A stretch of 44,853 nucleotides of DNA from Methylocystaceae bacterium (GTDB lineage: Bacteria; Pseudomonadota; Alphaproteobacteria; Rhizobiales; Beijerinckiaceae), in the NCBI GenBank assembly GCA_009773555.1, contig WSXZ01000068.1, forward strand, positions 1 to 44,853, given 5' to 3'. Of this stretch, positions 1 to 9,664 are shown one piece after another (positions within the stretch are counted from its first letter, which is position 1; the number at the start of each line of letters is the position of its first letter). The notes below the pieces were generated by a model. It was not told where the DNA came from, made no database searches, and saw nothing but the letters and a program-made list of their open reading frames with translations. The translations under genes were made by a program, and so were the position numbers.

Positions 1-150
<150 letters not shown>

Positions 151-339
151 AAAGCTCACATCTAGCGATGACGTTCTCGCCTACCAGCGTGTTTCTGGCC
201 AAGAACGCGCATTCGTGGCGCTCAACTTCTGTAGTCAACCCAGAAGTTGCGCGCTTCCCACGACCGCAGGCGCCACAATAACGATCTCGACCCATGGCGA
301 CCGCCGCGGTGAAGCCGTCGGAACGGTCCTATGCCTTCG

Positions 340-815
340 CGGCGACGAGGGCGTCCTCCTCAATTCGCCATGAACCGCGTTGATCCGCGGTCCGCGCGAC
401 AGCCCCGCCGCCGGCGATCAGATCGTCAATGATGATCGCGATGCGATCCTTGACGTCCACGGCGAAAATGTCGCCGACGACGCGGACGTCGCTGCGATCT
501 TGTCTATGAAGGCCTTGGCGCCGGGCCGTTCCAACATGCGCTCCAGCCGCAGACGAAAGAGTTCCACGCACTTCTCGCCGCCGAGATCAGTCGAGACGAC
601 TGCGACCAGGGCATCGCCAATCTGGCCGATGAGGCGGGGCGCGAATAGCGCCTACGCGCCGAGGTAACGGCCTTGCAACCAAACGCGTCCTGGAACGCGG
701 CGATGTTATGCACGTCAACGCCGACGACGCGACCGTCGCCATCGTTTCGAATAATTGCGAGACGTAACGAATCGTCACAGGATCGCGCGGCTTTGTGTCG
801 TCGTCTGCTGTCGAT
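340..815 (-). pseudogene. Decayed ribose-phosphate pyrophosphokinase (PRPP synthetase)
   Basis: Read on the minus strand, pieces of a PRPP synthetase appear in order but in different frames. A KPRDPVTIRYVSQLFE segment lies at about 800-745, VGVDVHNIAAFQDAFGCK at about 722-665, remnants of the middle domain follow, and the PRPP-binding loop segment DRIAIIIDDLIAGGG lies near 400-440. At least two frameshifts separate them and the C-terminus is lost. PRPP synthetases make phosphoribosyl pyrophosphate from ribose 5-phosphate and ATP; this copy cannot. It resembles the PRPP synthetases that sit in stress-type gene clusters rather than the housekeeping one, but that is inference. Confidence 0.7.
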
Positions 816-1119
816 TTCGGTTCCAATGTGAGACTGAGGGGGTAGTTGTCGCCTTTTTTCGGTTTCATTTGAGACTGTGACCTCGAACGCAGTGTAAATT
901 GAAACGGGACCGTTAAATTAGCTGGGGCTCCACGGAGCGTTAACGTACGTTGAGGAGAAGAGTCGCCGGCTTCGAAGGAGACGGCAATGCGGTGGACGAT
1001 TATGATTGAAGGCACGGATGAATTTGGCGCTGCGCATCGGTCCGAAATAGCGCTGGAGAAAGATTTGAACAGTTTGACGGCGGGAGCTGTGGGCTTTCCT
1101 ATCGATGACGGCAAGACGA

Positions 1120-1345
1120 TCATGGCCCGCCATCGGCGGCGGCGAGTTCCGGCGCGACAGACAAGCCACGCCGCTTCAGATCGAGCAGCAACGCGCGCCA
1201 GTCATGGGCGCTCTCGCACGGGCCGTCGGCGAAGCCGACAAGCGCCTTCCTGCCCTCCGGCGTGGCGCCGATGATAACGAGGATGCATTGCGCATTGTCC
1301 TCCAAACGCGCCTGCAGATGAATGCCGTCGGCCCATGAAAATCGC
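1120..1345 (-). mobile_element. IS256-family transposase fragment
   Basis: The minus-strand frame gives WADGIHLQARLEDNAQ, then LVIIGATPEGRKALVGF, ESAHDWRALLLDLKRRGL and APELAAADG. This is the central DDE region of Mutator/IS256 transposases: the first catalytic Asp is in WADG and the second lies near the AADG end. Only about 75 of roughly 400 residues remain, and both ends run into unrelated sequence. No terminal inverted repeats could be assigned. It sits directly upstream of the discoidin/glycosidase gene and may have removed that gene's original 5' end. Confidence 0.8.
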
Positions 1346-1501
1346 GAAAGCAACCCACATGAGCGGCGGCGCGATGGACCGACTTGGATCCCCGAGGCCT
1401 TTGCGAAAAGTTTGCTTTCCCGGCGAATTCAGGTTTCGATGTATTCGTCCCGTGTATTCCCATAAGAGTTGCATGACGGTCGAAGCCGCTAGGGGGCGCT
1501 C

Positions 1502-4369
1502 TTGGACGTGCCGCATAAAGGCCGGTGGAATATAACAGCCGACAGCGGCGATCCCGGTCTCGCAATCGACGACCATTATGCAACGATGTGGCGATCCGAC
1601 CCATCGACGGAGCCATGGCTAGAGATCGACTTGGGGGTGGTTGCCACGCTTGGCGGACTCGAAGTTTATTGGGGCAAGGAAACGCCTATAAGACATGGAT
1701 TCGAAGCTTCGCTCGACCGCGAGACCTGGACTCAGGTTTGCCGCACTCAGCATGGCGAAGGCGGACAAGAAGTTTTTGCTTTCCCGCCGATCGAGGCCCG
1801 CTTCGTGCGTTGGAAATGCGACAACCCGGAACCGACGCGAACGCCCGAGATCATCGAGATCAACTTATATGGTCCGGCCGATGCTGCGTCGGTGGTGGAG
1901 GGAGGTCGCATTGCAGCGCTCGGCAATGCCCCAGTCAAGCTTTCTCCTGGCGAGACCATCACGGTTGATTTCGGCTATGTCAGGTTTCCCCTCGGAGCCT
2001 TCATCAAATGGGGAGAGACCTACGGAACGGTTTTTTCGGTGCACCTCTCCGACGATGGCGCGAACTTCCGCGAAGTTGGCCGGATCGCCACAGGCGATGG
2101 CGACAGCGACAGCTTCTGGTGGCGCTCCACCACGAGCCGCTTTCTTCGCTTGACGGTCGATGCGGCGAGTTCGCCAGAGGGCGCCGTCGTCAACGAACTC
2201 AAGGTCCGCCTCTTGAACAAGGATCGCATGCCGTTCGGGCACTACGAGCGTGCGGCTCGAGCAGGGCGCGGCGACCTTTACCCGCAGTCTCTCCTGGGTC
2301 GTCAAGTTTATTGGACAGCGGTGGGCGAGCGGCAGCGGCCGGAAGAAGCGCTCTTCGACGAATACGGCGATCTTGAGCCGCAAGCCGAGGGAGCCCAGAT
2401 CACCCCCCTCCTCAGGTTGCGCGGAGTTCTGCACGGAGCGCCGGCAAGCGAAGCCGTTAGTCAATCGCTGCTCGACGGCGCATTGCCCATTCCGTGCGTC
2501 ACTTGGTCGACGCTGAAAGTTGAGCTCAGGGCGACTGCCGTCGCCCACGCCGGTGAAGCGCTGGTAGAATACCGCGTCACCAACAAGGACAGCCGGCGGC
2601 AGGATGGAGCGCTTGTCCTCGCGGTGCGGCCTGTCCAAATCAATCCATACTGGCAACATGGCGGCCACGCGGCCATCGACGCCATCGCCGTCGATGGTCG
2701 GCAGGTGTCGGTCAATGATCACGTCTTCGCGGCCTTTTCGCGCGAACCTGATTTCATCTCCGTTGCGGACTTCGACAATGGAGACGTGATAAGACTGATC
2801 GAGAACGAGCCGCGACAAACCGTTCGCAGACTTCGTTCAGTTTCCGGCCTGCTTAGCGCCGCCTGCGAGTTCCGCTTCTCTTTGGAGCCCGGTCGGAGCG
2901 TCGCCTTCGTCCTCTCGTCGCCAATGTGGGACGGCGTCACACCCCACCCGGATATATCTTTTTGCGCCGTTCACGAAGAAGTCGCGCGAGGTTGGCGGAA
3001 GAAGATCGGGTCACGGAAAATCATAGTGGGCGATCGAGAAGTCAGCGACACCGTTGAGGCGCAGACCGCGCTTATTCTCGTAAATGCTACGCAACACGCC
3101 TTCAAGCCCGGTCCCCGCAATTACGATCGCACATGGATTCGAGATGGTTCGTCGCAGGCGCTCGCGCTGCTCTGGGCGGGTTTGGTAGACGAGGCGAAAG
3201 CCTATGTCCTCTGGTATTCAAAACGCATCTATGAGAACGGCATGGTGCCGCCGATCCTCAATTTGGACGGAAGCGTCAACCAAGGATACGGAAGCGACAT
3301 TGAGTTTGATGCACAAGGCCAATTCGTCGGCATCGCCGCAGATATTTACCGCATTACCCGAGATCGCGACTTTCTGCGGGCCATTTTCGAACCTGTGGTC
3401 CGGGCAACCAGGTTCATCGAGGAGCTTTGCGCAAGAACGCTTGCGCTGCACGGCCCGGAGAGTTGCCTCCATGGCCTCTTGGCTCCATCCATAAGTCACG
3501 AGGGCTACGGCAAACCTTCCTACAGCTACTGGGACAACTTCTTTGCCTTGAGCGCATGGCGCAACTGTGAATACCTTGCAATTGAGATCGGAGATACGGA
3601 CGCTGCCGCGCATGCGAAGGCGAAGGGCAAGAAGTTCGCGGCGAATCTTGCTCGCTCCCTTCGCATGACCTCCGACCGGTTGGGCTCGAGATTCATACAT
3701 GGGTCGGCGGATCGCGAAGATCTGGATCCGAGTTCGACCTCCATCGCCTTCGAGCCTTGCCAAGTGGAAGACGTCCTTCCGAGAGATTTCCTATCCGCGA
3801 CATTTGACATCGTGTCCCACCAGATCGAGCTGTTCGGGAAGCCAGAGTTTGTGTACACCCCGTATGGCATACGCAACCTCAATGCCTTCGTTTCTTTGGG
3901 CCGTTTCGAGGACGCTTTCCGACTGCTCTCCGCCGCGCTCGCTGGTCGGCGACCGAGCGGATGGCGGTTTTGGGCCGAGGTCGTTTGGGGCGAGCCGCAG
4001 TCGCCGGAATATATTGGCGACATGCCCCATACGTGGATTGGAGCCGAATTCGCCACAGCGATCCGTCGGATGCTGCTACGAGAGAACGGCGACACCCTCG
4101 AATTGTTCCGCGCGGTTCCCGACGGCTGGTGGGAGGACGACGGGATTACGCTGCATGAGCTGCCGACCACCTTCGGGACCGCCAATCTTCGCGCACGACG
4201 CGCGCAGTCTCAGGCCACGATCGATCTCAAGCTGAGCGGTCCAGCGCCAAAACGGATCACCTTCCGATATCCTGAGGCGAAGCAAGCGCGAGCCGACGGC
4301 AAGCTATGCGATATCCATGAGGATGTTATCTCTGCGCCGAACTTCTATCGGCTGCTCATCGATTTCTGA
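1502..4369 (+). CDS. Glycoside hydrolase-like protein with two F5/8 type C (discoidin) domains
   Basis: The 955-residue protein starts with two discoidin-like beta-sandwich modules (about 8-128 and 130-240), each with the WLEIDLG/ITVDFG and RFVRWK/RFLRLTV patterns of carbohydrate-binding F5/8 type C domains. A mixed linker follows, and from about 500 to 880 comes an all-helical part with NYDRTWIRDGS (about 540), as in six-hairpin (alpha/alpha)6 glycosidases. It probably binds and cuts a polysaccharide. The start is a TTG 10 bases after an in-frame TAG (1490-1492), preceded by AGGGGG. No signal peptide is seen, and the first discoidin domain begins almost at once, so the true N-terminus may be missing. 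An IS256 remnant lies just upstream. Its substrate cannot be told from sequence. Confidence 0.75.
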   Translation: MDVPHKGRWNITADSGDPGLAIDDHYATMWRSDPSTEPWLEIDLGVVATLGGLEVYWGKETPIRHGFEASLDRETWTQVCRTQHGEGGQEVFAFPPIEARFVRWKCDNPEPTRTPEIIEINLYGPADAASVVEGGRIAALGNAPVKLSPGETITVDFGYVRFPLGAFIKWGETYGTVFSVHLSDDGANFREVGRIATGDGDSDSFWWRSTTSRFLRLTVDAASSPEGAVVNELKVRLLNKDRMPFGHYERAARAGRGDLYPQSLLGRQVYWTAVGERQRPEEALFDEYGDLEPQAEGAQITPLLRLRGVLHGAPASEAVSQSLLDGALPIPCVTWSTLKVELRATAVAHAGEALVEYRVTNKDSRRQDGALVLAVRPVQINPYWQHGGHAAIDAIAVDGRQVSVNDHVFAAFSREPDFISVADFDNGDVIRLIENEPRQTVRRLRSVSGLLSAACEFRFSLEPGRSVAFVLSSPMWDGVTPHPDISFCAVHEEVARGWRKKIGSRKIIVGDREVSDTVEAQTALILVNATQHAFKPGPRNYDRTWIRDGSSQALALLWAGLVDEAKAYVLWYSKRIYENGMVPPILNLDGSVNQGYGSDIEFDAQGQFVGIAADIYRITRDRDFLRAIFEPVVRATRFIEELCARTLALHGPESCLHGLLAPSISHEGYGKPSYSYWDNFFALSAWRNCEYLAIEIGDTDAAAHAKAKGKKFAANLARSLRMTSDRLGSRFIHGSADREDLDPSSTSIAFEPCQVEDVLPRDFLSATFDIVSHQIELFGKPEFVYTPYGIRNLNAFVSLGRFEDAFRLLSAALAGRRPSGWRFWAEVVWGEPQSPEYIGDMPHTWIGAEFATAIRRMLLRENGDTLELFRAVPDGWWEDDGITLHELPTTFGTANLRARRAQSQATIDLKLSGPAPKRITFRYPEAKQARADGKLCDIHEDVISAPNFYRLLIDF

Positions 4370-4500
4370 TAAACGTTTTCGGCTTTATTTTCGGCCATTT
4401 GGCTGCCGGTCGGTCCGAGAAGCGGGCCCAGGGTCTGGTCGACGATGCGACCGACGGGCGCTTCGCCTTTCCGAAAGATTTCAAAAGTGAACCACGGCAT
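4345..4500 (-). CDS. Possible small protein, 51 residues
   Basis: A minus-strand ATG at 4498-4500 follows a good ribosome-binding site (AGGAGA, 5 bases upstream) and opens a 51-codon frame starting MPWFTFEIFRKGEAPVGR and ending at TAG 4345-4347. It overlaps the end of the large glycosidase gene by 25 bases, tail to tail. The first half reads like a folded small protein; the second half (after about residue 24) looks like a run-off into unrelated sequence, so this may be the N-terminal stub of a longer lost gene. No family was recognised. Confidence 0.35.
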   Translation of the reverse strand: MPWFTFEIFRKGEAPVGRIVDQTLGPLLGPTGSQMAENKAENVYQKSMSSR

Positions 4501-4622
4501 TTGACTCTCCTGGATGGGAGCGTCGAAAATTGCGCGGCGCTGGATTCTGATGCGCTATCGGTCGTCATGAACTTTCTGGAATGAACTTTGCACAATGCGG
4601 ATCGACGATGTCTGAACCGCGC

Positions 4623-5567
4623 TCAAAGTGCGCGAAGCGCGACGTCTGGATAGAGCCGTTCAACATCGTCACGACGACAAAGCCCAGTCCCGGGCGAAAG
4701 CAAAGCCGCCGACCCCGCCGCAACCCCGTAGCGAAAAGCATCCACCACGCTTCGCCCCATCGCGAGAGCCCACACCATGGCGCCCAGGAAACTGTCGCCT
4801 GCGCCGACCGCGCTGGCCGCTCTGATCGGCAATGCGGCCGCGCGCCAGGCTTGGCCGTTCGTCACCAAGAGCGCGCCCTGATCACCGAGCGTCAATGCAA
4901 TAATCTCCGCGCATCCCGCCTCCGTAAGGCGACGACACGCCTCGACCCATGCGCATTCATCCTCAAGCGAAGCACCTACGAGTTCGCGCAACTCGCGGAG
5001 ATTCGGCTTAATGAGATAAACGCCTTCTTCCAGAACGCTCGCCAACGACGGTCCCGAGGTGTCAAGCACGGCCTTCGCGCCTCGTTCCTTGGCGATGCGA
5101 GCAACATGCGCGTAAAAATCCGAGGGCGTCCCGGGCGACAGACTGCCGCTGGCGACAACGAAGCGCGGATCGTCTTCGAGACCGGCAAGCGCACTGAGGC
5201 ATTGGCGCCATTCTTCTGCACGCAGTTGGGGGCCTGGAAGCAGGAAACGGTATTCCTGCCCGCTCGCTTCTTCGAACACGGTGAAACTTTCCCGAGTTTC
5301 CTCGGTCACCGGGATGACATGGCGTGGGATGCCTTCGCGATCGATGAGTTGGCGCAGCAGCGCGCCCGTCGCGCCGCCGGCGGTGCAGAGCGCTTTGACG
5401 TCGCCGCCAAATCGGATAACGATTCGGGCGACGTTAATTCCGCCCCCGCCAGGATCGCGGTGCGGGGCCGCGCAGCGGAGCTTGTGAATAGGCGCGACAC
5501 GATCAACCGAAGTCGATGCGTCAATCGAAGGGTTGATCGTGAGAGTGATAATGTCGGCCATCGCCAC
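4623..5567 (-). CDS. pfkB: PfkB-family sugar kinase (1-phosphofructokinase/6-phosphofructokinase II type)
   Basis: The 314-residue protein has the ribokinase/PfkB fold signatures. TLTINPSID lies at the N-terminus, GGGGINVARI near residues 40-49 (substrate binding), and the C-terminal PfkB signature with anion hole and catalytic Asp is GAGDSF, Asp about 258. This is the hexose-phosphate branch of the family: the TINPSID start is typical of FruK/PfkB, which phosphorylate fructose 1-phosphate, fructose 6-phosphate or tagatose 6-phosphate. The gene begins 6 bases after the stop of the broken ftsH reading frame and runs the same way, so the two were one transcript. Length and motifs are complete, and it may be the only working member of this part of the cluster. 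The exact sugar is not decided by sequence. Confidence 0.88.
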   Translation of the reverse strand: MAMADIITLTINPSIDASTSVDRVAPIHKLRCAAPHRDPGGGGINVARIVIRFGGDVKALCTAGGATGALLRQLIDREGIPRHVIPVTEETRESFTVFEEASGQEYRFLLPGPQLRAEEWRQCLSALAGLEDDPRFVVASGSLSPGTPSDFYAHVARIAKERGAKAVLDTSGPSLASVLEEGVYLIKPNLRELRELVGASLEDECAWVEACRRLTEAGCAEIIALTLGDQGALLVTNGQAWRAAALPIRAASAVGAGDSFLGAMVWALAMGRSVVDAFRYGVAAGSAALLSPGTGLCRRDDVERLYPDVALRAL

Positions 5568-5573
5568 CTGATC

Positions 5574-7068
5574 TCAAGAGTCCGGTTGGTGAGCGCCCGC
5601 AACAATCCGCGGAGCGGGGCCGGCCGTCGCCATGAGCGGCCTACCGACCCGGTCTAATACCGCGGCCCGAATCGGAGCAAGCTCCTCCTCGCTGAAGGTT
5701 TCCTTCTCAAGCAGCCGTTGCGCCGACTCTCGATGAACTGCGGCACAGGCCTGCAATAGGGATGTCGCGCGGTCAAAAGCCTCATCGACGAGTTTACGGA
5801 TGGCGGCGTCGATTTTCGCGTTGGTCTCTTCGCTGGCTTCGGATTGCATCGGGCTCAACCCCGGCAAATCGAGATAGCGCGGACGCTCGGCGGCGAAGGA
5901 GGCCTGCCCGAGCGTCGGCTCCATGCCATAACGCGCGACCATGGCGCGCGCCATCTCGGTCGCGCGCTGGAGATCGTCGGCGGCGCCGGTCGTCGCTTCG
6001 CCAAAAGCCGCCATTTCGGCCGCACGTCCGCCGAGCAGCACGGTTATGCGGTTCATGAGCTCCGTGCGAGTCATCAGATAACGATCTTCGGTCGGCATTT
6101 GCATCGTATAGCCGAGCGTCCCCAACCCTCTTGGAATAATCGACACTTTCTTGATCGGGTCGGTTTCCGGCCACGCGATGGCGACAATGGCGTGACCCAT
6201 TTCATGATGAGCGACGATCCGGCGTTCGCGCGGATTGAGCAGACGCTTGCGCTTCTCCGGCCCGGCGATGACGCGCTCGACTGCGGCGACAAAATCATCG
6301 AGCGACACGGCTTGTGCATAACGGCGCGTCGCCACCACAGCCGCTTCATTGACGAGATTTGCGAGATCAGCGCCTGTGAACCCGGGCGTTAGTGCGGCGA
6401 TCTGGGTTGGGTCCAAGCCTTTCTCGAGCTTGATCTTCTTCAAATGCACGTTGAGAATGGCGACGCGCCCGTTCTTGACGGGGCGATCGACTGAAATTTG
6501 GCGATCGAACCGACCGGCGCGCAATAGCGCCGGATCGAGCACCTCCGGTCGATTGGTCGCGGCGAGCAGCACGACGCCGATCGAGGGGTCGAAACCGTCG
6601 AGTTCGCTGAGAAGCTGGTTGAGGGTCTGCTCCTTTTCGTCATGCCCCCCGCTTAACCCCGAAACGCTCCGGGCCCGCCCCAGCGCATCGAGCTCGTCGA
6701 TGAATATGATGCAAGGCGCAGGCGCGCGGCGCCCACGCCGACGAACATTTCGACGAATTCCGAGCCGGTGATCGAAAAGAACGGCACGCCGGCCTCACCC
6801 GCGACGGCGCGCGCCAAAAGGGTCTTTCCGGTTCCGGGCGGTCCGACCAGGAGAATGCCTTTCGGAATGCGTGCGCCAAGCCGACCGTGCGTCGCCGGGT
6901 CTTTTAAGAATGAAACGATCTCTTGTAATTCTTCCTTGGCCTCGTCGACGCCGGCAACGTCGGCAAAACCGATCTTGATATCTTTTTCGGCGAAGACCTT
7001 GGCTTTACTCTGGCCGACCGCCATCATCGGCCCGAGGCCTTGTTGCCCGGCAGTCATCACGGGCGCGC
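5574..7068 (-). pseudogene. ftsH: Broken ATP-dependent zinc metalloprotease FtsH (31-nt deletion, N-terminus missing)
   Basis: Minus-strand fragments make most of an FtsH. The linker [12 protein letters not shown], Walker A GPPGTGKT and the [11 protein letters not shown]-like segment lie in one frame (to about 6721). Walker [10 protein letters not shown], the AAA second region of homology and the zinc motif HEMGH lie in a second frame (5574 to 6719). At 6720/6721 the conserved stretch between GAAR and APCIIF is missing: the family has about 11 residues there and 2 bases remain, which fits a 31-nt deletion and a frameshift. The two N-terminal membrane helices are also absent, because beyond about 7068 the minus strand is the back of a P-type ATPase fragment. 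A membrane protease of this shape should not work. Confidence 0.85.
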
Positions 7069-7580
7069 TCGCGATCGGCGTTGAACGCATGGCGCGTCGC
7101 AAGGCCATCATTCGCCGCCTGCCAGCGGTCGAAACGCTGGGTGCGGTGACGACAATCTGTTCGGACAAGGCAGGCACGCTGACTCGCAACGAGCTCGTCG
7201 TTCGTTCGATTGTCACCGCAGATTCGATCTACGAAGCCTCCGGCTCCGGCTATGATCCGCAGGGCGCCTTCTCAAAGGACGGACAGGACTCGCCAGTCGA
7301 CGACGCGCCGGATCTCGTCGAAGTCTCGCGCGCCATCGCCTTGTGCAATGACGCGTCGCTGCGCCAAATAGACGGCGTATGGAGCATTGACGGCGATCCG
7401 ACCGAAGGCGCCTTAACCGCCGCCGTCAAGGGCTCCATCGACCTACGGGAGCAGTCGCGCGAACTTCCGAGGACCGACGAGATCCCGTTCGAGTCGCAGC
7501 ATCGTTTCATGGCGACGCTGCATCATGACCATCTTGGCAATGGTTTTATCTTTTTTGTGAAGGGCGCGCCCGAGCCCATT
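7043..7580 (+). pseudogene. P-type cation-transporting ATPase fragment with mutated phosphorylation motif
   Basis: The plus-strand frame begins [18 protein letters not shown], the end of membrane helix 4 and the stalk of a Ca2+-type (P2) ATPase. It runs through the phosphorylation site, which reads [12 protein letters not shown] instead of the nearly invariant DKTGT (codon GCA for Ala), and into the nucleotide-binding domain to the KGAPE motif at about 7560. After PEPI the sequence is unrelated and the frame stops at 7614-7616. Both ends of the gene, including all transport helices, are missing. It is head-to-head with the truncated ftsH, and the join lies at about 7043-7068, where both frames are still readable. 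It is a fossil, not a pump. Confidence 0.85.
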
Positions 7581-8049
7581 GAGTCCAACGGCGGGGGCGC
7601 GACAGAGGCGATTTGATTAAGGCAAAAATTGAGAAAGCTTTTGTGCCCGCGGATATTGGTGTCTTCGGAAGCGTCGAACTCAACGTTACGGTCGCGAGCA
7701 ATACAAATAGCGGATCCTTATTGATCGCTGCGCGTGTTGCCCCCGGCGCGCTCGTTCCATTGGGCGCCCCCGGGAGGTTCAATCCGCATCACTCGCATCA
7801 CAGTCGTCATAGTCAGTTTCCTGAGTATTCGCTCTATCACCCCGATCAAGCACATGAAGCTCACTTTGGATGCGCTGACTGGTAGAATGTTTCGGTATTC
7901 TCAGACATTCCTGACATTGAGCATGATCATGCGCGAACAGCGGATGGGTTGAAGGAGAGTCGGCGACTGCTATAGAGGGAGTGGCGACGGCCGATCCGGG
8001 CGAACCGGCGAGTAGGGGTCGTGATGACTTGGGAACAGAGGAGAAGCTT

Positions 8050-8388
8050 ATGGGTCGCAGACTGATGATCGCCTTGTTGAGCCTCGGGCTCGCTTGGTTC
8101 TTTACGCCGAACTTCGCGCTCGCGCAGGAGAGTCACATCGCGCAGGCGATTTCTCATGCGCGCGAAGCCGTTTCCGCAGGGCGCGAGGGCAAGCCAAGCG
8201 CGCTCGTCTTGCACGCCACAGAGGCGCTTCATTACGCCGCCGACGCGCAGCGGGAACAACCCAATCCGCATTTGAAGAAAGCGATCTCTCGGCTAAAGGA
8301 AGGCATCAAATTCGGCAAGAAGAAACGTCGCGCCGCGACAACGATCGTCTATCGCGCCCTGCAAGAACTTGAACGCGCTCCGCACTAG
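8050..8388 (+). CDS. SmbP-like small secreted metal-binding protein
   Basis: This 112-residue protein has a clear Sec signal peptide (hydrophobic residues about 6-24, cleavage after FALA). The mature part is a repeat of amphipathic helices with HIAQAISHAREAV and VLHATEALHYAADAQ, the pattern of the SmbP small metal-binding family (periplasmic four-helix bundle, Cu/Ni binding in its founding member). The ATG at 8050 is chosen because it follows GAGGAGAAG at about 8 bases and begins the signal peptide; the open frame extends further upstream without a start site of that quality. A strong terminator follows 18 bases after the stop. Relatively few His residues remain, so metal binding is inferred from family only. 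Confidence 0.75.
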   Translation: MGRRLMIALLSLGLAWFFTPNFALAQESHIAQAISHAREAVSAGREGKPSALVLHATEALHYAADAQREQPNPHLKKAISRLKEGIKFGKKKRRAATTIVYRALQELERAPH

Positions 8389-8406
8389 GCGCATTATTTT
8401 CGGTTG

Positions 8407-8435
8407 TGCGGCGGCCTGCTCGGGCCGCCGCATTT
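8407..8435 (+). terminator. Rho-independent terminator after the SmbP-like gene
   Basis: A perfect 10-bp GC-rich stem (8407-8416 with 8423-8432, TGCGGCGGCC and its complement) closes a 6-base loop and is followed by TTT. It lies 18 bases after the stop of the SmbP-like gene. The T tract is short, so efficiency is uncertain. Confidence 0.75.
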
Positions 8436-9024
8436 AGCGCCGCTTGCGAAAAGCGCCATGGCCGGTCGCGTGCGACGATCGCGAATGAAATCGAATTCCA
8501 ATCAAGGCCGTCAACTCACGATGCTCTGCGCCCCCATGCTTATCCCGCAGGCTGGGAGAAATCATCACATCACGTTCGTTGTCGCTGACCTGCCCAGGCA
8601 ACAAAGGACGCGCAGATGATCCAGTGGCGCGGCTGAGTTGCGCCTGAATAACATCGCGTAGGTTCTGCAGGATATGGATTCCGGTCATGGAGCGATCCGG
8701 CAATACATCCAACGCTGTGACCGAAGAGTGGAAGCAGTTCGGCGGCGCGACGCGTCCGGCGCGCGAAGGGGTAGCGATTTCAGGCAACCGCTCGACAAAC
8801 GTCTGCCGCTCACGCGTCTTATTGCAACAGCGCCAACGCCGCATATGCAACTTCAGCGTCACGCTCGCTCCTTGCGCCGGAAGGTCTTGAAGTTTACGCT
8901 CATGCCAGCCATGCCGATGGGTGAATGCTGGCCACAGTCAGGGCAACTGCCGGGCTTCGGTCATCGCCATCATGCTCCAATGACCGTTCGCCTGCACGGC
9001 GTCTAAATCAGCGACGCCAGTGCC
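8436..9024. other. Intergenic stretch without a recognisable gene
   Basis: Open frames exist on both strands (for example minus 8434-8862 and plus 8674-9006), but none has a start site, protein-like composition or family pattern I recognise. This may be further gene debris. Confidence 0.5.
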
Positions 9025-9546
9025 TCAACGCGCGTCGCGTTTCGCCTGAGCGACGCTCGCCGCCTTGCGCTGTCGTCCCCTCTCCATCGGGCGCACGAGA
9101 TTCTCTGCGCGCGGATTAGCTGCCGTGCGCATCCCGTGATGCGCGCGCCGGCTGTTGACGGCTGTATCATCCGCTTCGCGGGCTTGCCGCATCGCCAAAG
9201 CGTTTCGCGCGGTTTCCACGAGGGAAACCCTTGCCGCCATGCGCCGGCGGCGCTCGGCTTCGCCGTTCAGGCGTCGCGTCGCCATAGCCAATATGGCTAC
9301 CTTCAGTTGCGACCCTTCGTCGGACTTGGACGCCGCAACCCCCTTCGGCCCGGATTTGCCGCGCATTTCACGGCGTCGCTGATTGGCCTGCGTTTTCGCT
9401 TTATCGCGGCGGTCGCGCATCAGCTTCAGGAGATCGGCAAGTTCCGAATCAGGCAATTCCTGGACGGCGGGATGGTGCGATTTCATAACCAGCTCGCGCT
9501 CGTCGGCGCTAAGAGCTCGGGCCTCTATCTTCTGACTGATCGCCAT
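9025..9546 (-). CDS. Conserved hypothetical basic coiled protein
   Basis: The 173-residue protein is rich in Arg, Ala, Glu and Lys and is probably almost all helical. The N-terminal 60 residues (ALSADERELVMKSHHPAV, then LADLLKLMRDRRDKAK) look like a conserved core, followed by a basic region with RRREMRGKSGPKG and an Arg/Ala-rich tail. There is no signal peptide or membrane helix. The ATG at 9544-9546 follows GAGGGAGAG at about 5 bases, a good site. I recall similar uncharacterised proteins in Hyphomicrobiales but know no function; the basic tail would suit nucleic-acid binding, which is inference only. The gene stands alone, with remnants on both sides. Confidence 0.6.
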   Translation of the reverse strand: MAISQKIEARALSADERELVMKSHHPAVQELPDSELADLLKLMRDRRDKAKTQANQRRREMRGKSGPKGVAASKSDEGSQLKVAILAMATRRLNGEAERRRRMAARVSLVETARNALAMRQAREADDTAVNSRRAHHGMRTAANPRAENLVRPMERGRQRKAASVAQAKRDAR

Positions 9547-9664
9547 ATCTCTCCCTCTTCTCTAGATCGCGCTGTGTTCAGGCGGAATCGCCTGTGTCAG
9601 GAGCCATCATGGCTTGAGAATATCAAACTTCGCGCCAAAAAAGCCAGCAAATGGGTTCTTCCTC

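Noticed and set aside
4581-5657. 358-codon plus-strand open frame opposite pfkB
   Set aside because: The pfkB frame on the other strand has all family motifs; this one is a low-complexity shadow.
6768-7043. First part of the plus-strand frame that contains the P-type ATPase fragment
   Set aside because: Before about 7043 it is the reverse side of ftsH; only the later part has ATPase homology.
8434-8862. 142-codon open frame on the minus strand
   Set aside because: No ribosome-binding site and shadow-like composition (Arg, Ser, His runs); no family pattern.
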